A stretch of DNA of 9,710 nucleotides from positions 1 through 9,710 of the forward strand of contig JAITEH010000021.1 of the NCBI GenBank assembly GCA_031282125.1, written 5' to 3'. Numbering within the stretch: position 1 is the stretch's first letter; the number at the start of each line of letters is the position of its first letter. Below the pieces are notes generated by a model. It did not search any database. It had not been told where the DNA came from and was given only the letters and a program-made list of their open reading frames with translations. Both the position numbers and the translations under genes were made by a program. The DNA comes from Campylobacteraceae bacterium (GTDB lineage Bacteria > Campylobacterota > Campylobacteria > Campylobacterales > Campylobacteraceae). Of the stretch, positions 6,553-9,710 are shown in pieces.

Positions 6553-7938
6553 CTAATCAAGCCCCATCTTATAAGGATTTAGTATATTATTCGGGTCAAA
6601 TGCTTTTTTGATAGAGCGGAAAAGATTCATCTCAACTTCCGTAAACGCCAGCTTCATGAACGGCGCTTTTGAGATACCTATGCCGTGCTCGCCGCTTAGC
6701 GTGCCGCCGAGTTTTATAGCCGCTTTAAATATCTCTTCGATGGCTTTGTGTCCAAGCTCCAACTGCTCTTTATTACTGCCGTCCACCATAACGTTTGTGT
6801 GGACGTTGCCATCCCCTGTATGCCCAAAACATGGAATCGGCATATTGTATTTTTTGGATATTTCGCTGATTTCATCAAGAAGTTCGGGCAGTTTACTGCG
6901 CGGCACGGTAACGTCTTCGTTCAATTTTTTGCTTCCGTAAATCGTGATGCTTTGCGAACAGTTGCGTCTGGCAAACCACAAATCTTTCGCTTCATTTTCA
7001 TTTTTGGCTATTTTAAATTCACTGCACCAGTTTGCCCCGAACACCTCTTTTATCTCTTCCATCTGCTCATCTAAAAGATTTTGCGCGGCGGCGTCCACAT
7101 CTGTGATGAGTATCGCGCCAGCATCCGTCGGAAGTCCTTTTTTAAATCTCTGCTCCACAGCTTTTATGCTGAGATTGTCTAAAAACTCCATAGCAACTGG
7201 CGTTATGCCTCTTGCAAAAGTTTTGTAAACTGCGTCCATAGCGTGCCTGACACTTGGAAAAACTCCAAAAGCTGTTTTTGTAAATTTTGGTTTGGTTACG
7301 AGTTTGACTGTTATCTCGGTGATTACCGCAAGCGTACCCTCTGAAGCTATCAAAATACCCGCGATGTTATAACCAGCCACGTCTTTAATCGTACGTTTCC
7401 CAGCTCTAATTATCTCTCCGTTTGGCAAAACTGCGCGCAAAGCCATGACATAATCTTTTGTAATGCCGTATTTTGCCGCTCTCATGCCGCCTGCGTTTTC
7501 GCTGACGTTGCCGCCTATCGTGGAGTGCTCTTCGCTGGCTGGATCTGGTGGATAAAAAAGTCCTTTTGCTTCGACGCTCTTTTGCAAATCCATATTGATA
7601 ACGCCGGGCTGTACTACGGCTACCATATTATCCATGTCGATTTCGAGGATTTTATTCATATGTTTTTCAAAAGCTAAGATAATCCCGCCTTTGACGCTTA
7701 AGCTCCCGCCCGTAAATCCGCTTCCAGCACCTCTTGGGATGATTATTAGTTTATGTTCGTTGCAGTAGCGTAAAATCCCGCTAACATCTTTTTCGTCTCT
7801 TGGAAACACAACGCAGTCAGGCTCATATCTTGTTCTTGTAGCGTCGTATGAGTATGCGATGAGATGGGCTTTGTCGGTGTAGATATTTTCGGTTCCGACT
7901 ATATCGGCTAAAGCCTTGATATGCGGAGTATCTATCAT
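6553..7938 (-). CDS. glcD: FAD-linked 2-hydroxyacid dehydrogenase, GlcD family
   Basis: This is a flavoprotein of the GlcD/D-lactate/D-2-hydroxyglutarate dehydrogenase family, which oxidises a 2-hydroxy acid to its 2-oxo acid. The PCMH-type FAD domain spans about residues 38-215, with PRGAGSGFTGGS (68-79), PPDPASEEHSTIGGNVSENA (130-149), KYGIT (157-161) and ASEGTLAVITEI (198-209). The C-terminal substrate domain has FGHTGDGNVH (His373, His380) and LSGEHGIG (Glu417), which in characterised relatives bind the divalent metal near the substrate carboxylate. It ends with FDPNNILNPYKM. At 461 residues it has no fused Fe-S domain, and glcE and glcF are not nearby, so the electron acceptor and exact substrate are unknown. 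Glycolate and D-lactate are the main candidates. Its ATG overlaps the upstream TGA in ATGA. Confidence 0.93.
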   Translation of the reverse strand: MIDTPHIKALADIVGTENIYTDKAHLIAYSYDATRTRYEPDCVVFPRDEKDVSGILRYCNEHKLIIIPRGAGSGFTGGSLSVKGGIILAFEKHMNKILEIDMDNMVAVVQPGVINMDLQKSVEAKGLFYPPDPASEEHSTIGGNVSENAGGMRAAKYGITKDYVMALRAVLPNGEIIRAGKRTIKDVAGYNIAGILIASEGTLAVITEITVKLVTKPKFTKTAFGVFPSVRHAMDAVYKTFARGITPVAMEFLDNLSIKAVEQRFKKGLPTDAGAILITDVDAAAQNLLDEQMEEIKEVFGANWCSEFKIAKNENEAKDLWFARRNCSQSITIYGSKKLNEDVTVPRSKLPELLDEISEISKKYNMPIPCFGHTGDGNVHTNVMVDGSNKEQLELGHKAIEEIFKAAIKLGGTLSGEHGIGISKAPFMKLAFTEVEMNLFRSIKKAFDPNNILNPYKMGLD

Positions 7939-8669
7939 TTTACACCCAAAAGATGCCTGTAGTATTCGTTATAATCTGTAATCTCTCTTGTGCCCAAACT
8001 AATCGGATATGTTCCGATATGTTCGGATATGCGGCTGTAAAACGGCAGGATTGTTTTATCGCTTTCAAGAGGCATTTTGAAAGCTTTTACGACTTTAAAT
8101 GAGATGCAATCTACAAAATATCCCATATTGTTCATGTTAAAAGCTATGAGTCCCGTCATGTTGATACTGCACATCTCTCTAAAGCGTTTTCTGTCGGGAT
8201 TTGGGATATATCTTTTGGCTAAAAATGCCGCGGTTATATCAGGATGTATCCACTCTATATCTATAAAAAAGTCTGTTATCTTTTTGAATGACTCATAATT
8301 TGGAGTTACGATAAGAGAGCGTCCGTAAAGGTAATTTAATATAACAGTATGTCCAACTTGAGGCTCGATAGATATCTGCGGGAAATTACTTTGAGTAAGC
8401 GCGTCAAACGGTATAAGCTCCAAAACGGCTTTTTTGCCGTCTTTACTTATGACGGCAGCTCTTGCTATTATCATGCTTTCTTGATTTTCAAAAGTATGCA
8501 GTACGATGCCGCTTGAACCTACTACTATGGATGCGGAATCGTCTATGATAGCCCTTGTTTTATCTACTGTCGTAAGTGTGGTCTCATACTCTTCGAAAAG
8601 CGGTTTGTCGTACGCGCCTAAGAGAAATGTTATAGTTAAGGATAAAAATATAATCACTCTTTTTAGCAA
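7935..8669 (-). CDS. PgbA-like exported protein (plasminogen-binding protein N-terminal domain family)
   Basis: This is a 244-residue exported protein. A signal peptide is clear: MLKR, then the hydrophobic core VIIFLSLTITFLLGA, with cleavage probably near A-YDKP. The mature part shows the pattern I associate with the N-terminal domain of H. pylori PgbA: TTVDKTRAIIDDSASIVVGSSGIVLH, a long mixed α/β region and an ending ITDYNEYYRHLLGVK. The H. pylori protein, as I recall it, is nearly twice as long with a lysine-rich C-terminal extension, which is absent here. Location next to a glcD gene and an HdpA/Csd3-like gene matches the HP0506-HP0509 neighbourhood. I therefore prefer an ancestral envelope role to host plasminogen binding. 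The start is TTG, supported by AAAAAAGG six bases upstream and by the signal peptide it gives. A GTG at codon 5 is the alternative. Confidence 0.78.
   Translation of the reverse strand: MLKRVIIFLSLTITFLLGAYDKPLFEEYETTLTTVDKTRAIIDDSASIVVGSSGIVLHTFENQESMIIARAAVISKDGKKAVLELIPFDALTQSNFPQISIEPQVGHTVILNYLYGRSLIVTPNYESFKKITDFFIDIEWIHPDITAAFLAKRYIPNPDRKRFREMCSINMTGLIAFNMNNMGYFVDCISFKVVKAFKMPLESDKTILPFYSRISEHIGTYPISLGTREITDYNEYYRHLLGVK
8005..8030. repeat. Imperfect 10-bp tandem repeat inside the pgbA-like gene
   Basis: On the plus strand GATATGTTCC is followed by GATATGTTCG and then GATATG, about 2.6 copies of a 10-base unit. Because 10 is not a multiple of three, successive copies are read in different frames (coding for parts of RISEHIGTYPI). 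Gain or loss of a copy would shift the frame about 20 codons before the end of the protein. Confidence 0.6.
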
Positions 8670-8675
8670 AACGCG

Positions 8676-8683
8676 CCTTTTTT
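8676..8683 (-). promoter_or_regulatory. Ribosome binding site that decides the TTG start of the pgbA-like gene
   Basis: On the minus strand AAAAAAGG ends six bases before TTG at 8669-8667. No ATG in this frame lies at a usable distance, and starting here gives a complete signal peptide. This supports TTG initiation. Confidence 0.6.
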
Positions 8684-8701
8684 CAAAAAAATTTATGGGT
8701 G

Positions 8702-8707
8702 ATTATA
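8702..8707 (-). promoter_or_regulatory. -10 box for the pgbA-glcD-yihY operon
   Basis: A perfect TATAAT lies on the minus strand about 33 bases upstream of the TTG start, within a T-rich stretch. The hexamer 17 bases further upstream does not resemble TTGACA. A start near 8695 would give a short leader containing the AAGG ribosome binding site. The three genes downstream overlap by four bases or abut, so one transcript is expected. Confidence 0.6.
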
Positions 8708-8817
8708 CTCTAATTGCTTTTAAAAAATATTAACAACTTGACATACAACATAAAAATATAAGAAAAAATAAGATAAAATTTTTGTTTTTATTTAAAGTTT
8801 AAAATAAGGCGCAGATT
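8708..8817 (+). promoter_or_regulatory. AT-rich divergent region and csd3-like leader
   Basis: This stretch separates the divergent pgbA-like and csd3-like genes and should hold the csd3-like promoter. TTGACA occurs at 8738-8743, but no good -10 box lies 16-18 bases after it. TATAAG at 8757 is too close. A -10-like GATAAAAT at 8772-8779 is the better candidate and would give a leader of about 30 bases. AAGG at 8806-8809 is a good ribosome binding site, eight bases before the ATG. No RNA gene or small ORF is apparent. Confidence 0.35.
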
Positions 8818-9710
8818 ATGATACGTATTATCCTTTTGGTTACTCTTCTAATGAGCTTGGCTTTTGGTTCAAGAGCGGAGGAGTATTACTGGGAAAAGGG
8901 CGAAACATTCCTAATGTTTTTAGAAAAAAACTCGCTGCCGTTTTCACTATATTATACGCTTGACGTGGAAGATAAAGAGATGGCGGCTGAGATATACGCA
9001 GGCACGAAATACTATCTTTTGCGCAGTAACGAGGGAGATATAAAACAGATATTGATTCCTGTCGGCGGCGGTGAATTGCAGCTGCATATATATAAAGAAA
9101 AAGATGATAATTATACTATGCAATTCACTCCAGCCGCGTATCAGGAAAGCGAAAGAGAGCTTGTATTTAATCTTCAGCTTTCACCTTATCAAGATATTAT
9201 CACGCTCACAAATAATACGCTTTTAGCAAATGAATTTGTCAATTCATTTCAAGGCAGCGTGGATTTTAAAAGACTAAGAGCAGGAGCTGATTTGGTTATT
9301 TTATACAAAGAGAAAATAAGACTTGGCTCGCAATTCGTACACCCTTCGATAAAAGCCGCCATGGTAGATACAGGCTCTAAAAAAGAGTATGTATTTTATT
9401 ATGAACCTAAAGGAAGATATTATAATAACGAAGGCACGGAGATAGAGGGTTTCTTTTTGATGACGCCGCTCAAATACACGCGTATCTCCTCTCCGTTTAC
9501 ACTTAAACGCTGGCATCCTGTCTTGAAAAAATACCGCGCTCATTACGGCATAGACTATGCCGCGCCTATCGGAACTCAAGTAAAAGCCGCAGGAGACGGC
9601 AAAGTAACTTTTGTAGGCAGCCTGAACGGATACGGCAAAACCGTTAAAGTCGCTCATGAGGGCGGGTATTTAACCCTTTATGCTCATTTGAACGGATTTG
9701 CAAAATCCCT
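8818..9710 (+). CDS. Csd3/HdpA-like periplasmic M23 metallopeptidase (3' partial)
   Basis: The reading frame is open from ATG 8818 to the window edge (297 codons) and continues beyond it. Residues 1-20 form a signal peptide: MIRI, the core ILLVTLLMSLAFG, then SRAEE. About 210 residues follow without known motifs, corresponding in place to the two N-terminal domains that cover the active site in H. pylori Csd3. The LytM-type catalytic domain starts near residue 225 with ISSPF, RWHPVLKK, and HYGIDYAAPIGT. The zinc ligands His242 and Asp246 and the YAHL histidine His290 are present. The closing HxH zinc motif would lie past the right edge. In H. pylori this enzyme trims and cuts peptidoglycan cross-links and is needed for helical cell shape. 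The same substrate is inferred here. The ATG is supported by AAGG eight bases upstream. Confidence 0.88.
   Translation, partial: MIRIILLVTLLMSLAFGSRAEEYYWEKGETFLMFLEKNSLPFSLYYTLDVEDKEMAAEIYAGTKYYLLRSNEGDIKQILIPVGGGELQLHIYKEKDDNYTMQFTPAAYQESERELVFNLQLSPYQDIITLTNNTLLANEFVNSFQGSVDFKRLRAGADLVILYKEKIRLGSQFVHPSIKAAMVDTGSKKEYVFYYEPKGRYYNNEGTEIEGFFLMTPLKYTRISSPFTLKRWHPVLKKYRAHYGIDYAAPIGTQVKAAGDGKVTFVGSLNGYGKTVKVAHEGGYLTLYAHLNGFAKS

Noticed and set aside
8738..8762. TTGACA with TATAAG as a consensus promoter for the csd3-like gene
   Set aside because: The spacing is only 13 bases, too short for a σ70 promoter. The TTGACA is probably a chance match in AT-rich DNA.
9301..9657. 118-codon open frame on the minus strand inside the peptidase gene
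   Set aside because: It lies opposite the conserved M23 catalytic domain, shows no recognisable features and has no ribosome binding site, so it is a shadow frame.
1..9710. Mobile elements, CRISPR array, tRNA/rRNA genes or a defence island
   Set aside because: No terminal inverted repeats, transposase, regularly spaced repeats or cloverleaf-like sequences were seen. Coding density and composition are even across the window and all larger genes are core functions.

Overview
The window looks like a core chromosomal segment of a Campylobacterota (epsilonproteobacterial) genome. Three things suggest this. First, dnaB is followed directly by a short comEC that lacks a β-lactamase domain, as I recall for Helicobacter pylori HP1362/HP1361. 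Second, glcD, a PgbA-type protein and a Csd3/HdpA-type M23 peptidase sit together, as I recall for HP0509/HP0508/HP0506. Third, the promoters are T-rich with a -10 box and little or no -35 box. These correspondences are from memory and were not searched. The base composition is less AT-rich than Helicobacter or C. jejuni, so a free-living Sulfurimonas/Sulfuricurvum-like relative or a higher-GC Campylobacter are both possible. I cannot fix the genus.

Layout. Positions 1-413 (+) hold the C-terminal end of a DsbD-like thiol:disulfide interchange protein, translationally coupled to a small unrecognised protein. Positions 448-1909 (-) hold thiC, encoding the short-form HMP-phosphate synthase of thiamine synthesis, behind a clear TPP riboswitch. 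Positions 2016-5775 (+) hold a tightly packed run, ispG (MEP isoprenoid pathway), dnaB (replicative helicase) and comEC (DNA-uptake channel), with 8-bp and 0-bp junctions. Positions 5671-8669 (-) hold a second tight operon, read pgbA-like, glcD-like, yihY/brkB-like. The tail of yihY overlaps the tail of comEC by 105 bp on the opposite strand. From 8818 to the right edge (+) runs the first three quarters or so of a Csd3/HdpA-like periplasmic M23 peptidase, divergent from the pgbA-like gene.

How the parts relate. Most genes are housekeeping: disulfide reduction, cofactor and isoprenoid synthesis, replication, DNA uptake, envelope and oxidation of a 2-hydroxy acid. The best-defined regulation is thiamine pyrophosphate feedback on thiC. 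The most unusual structure is the codon-registered antisense overlap of comEC and yihY. There is no mobile element, CRISPR array, RNA gene cluster or obvious new defence system, and I see no sign of a previously undescribed multi-gene system.
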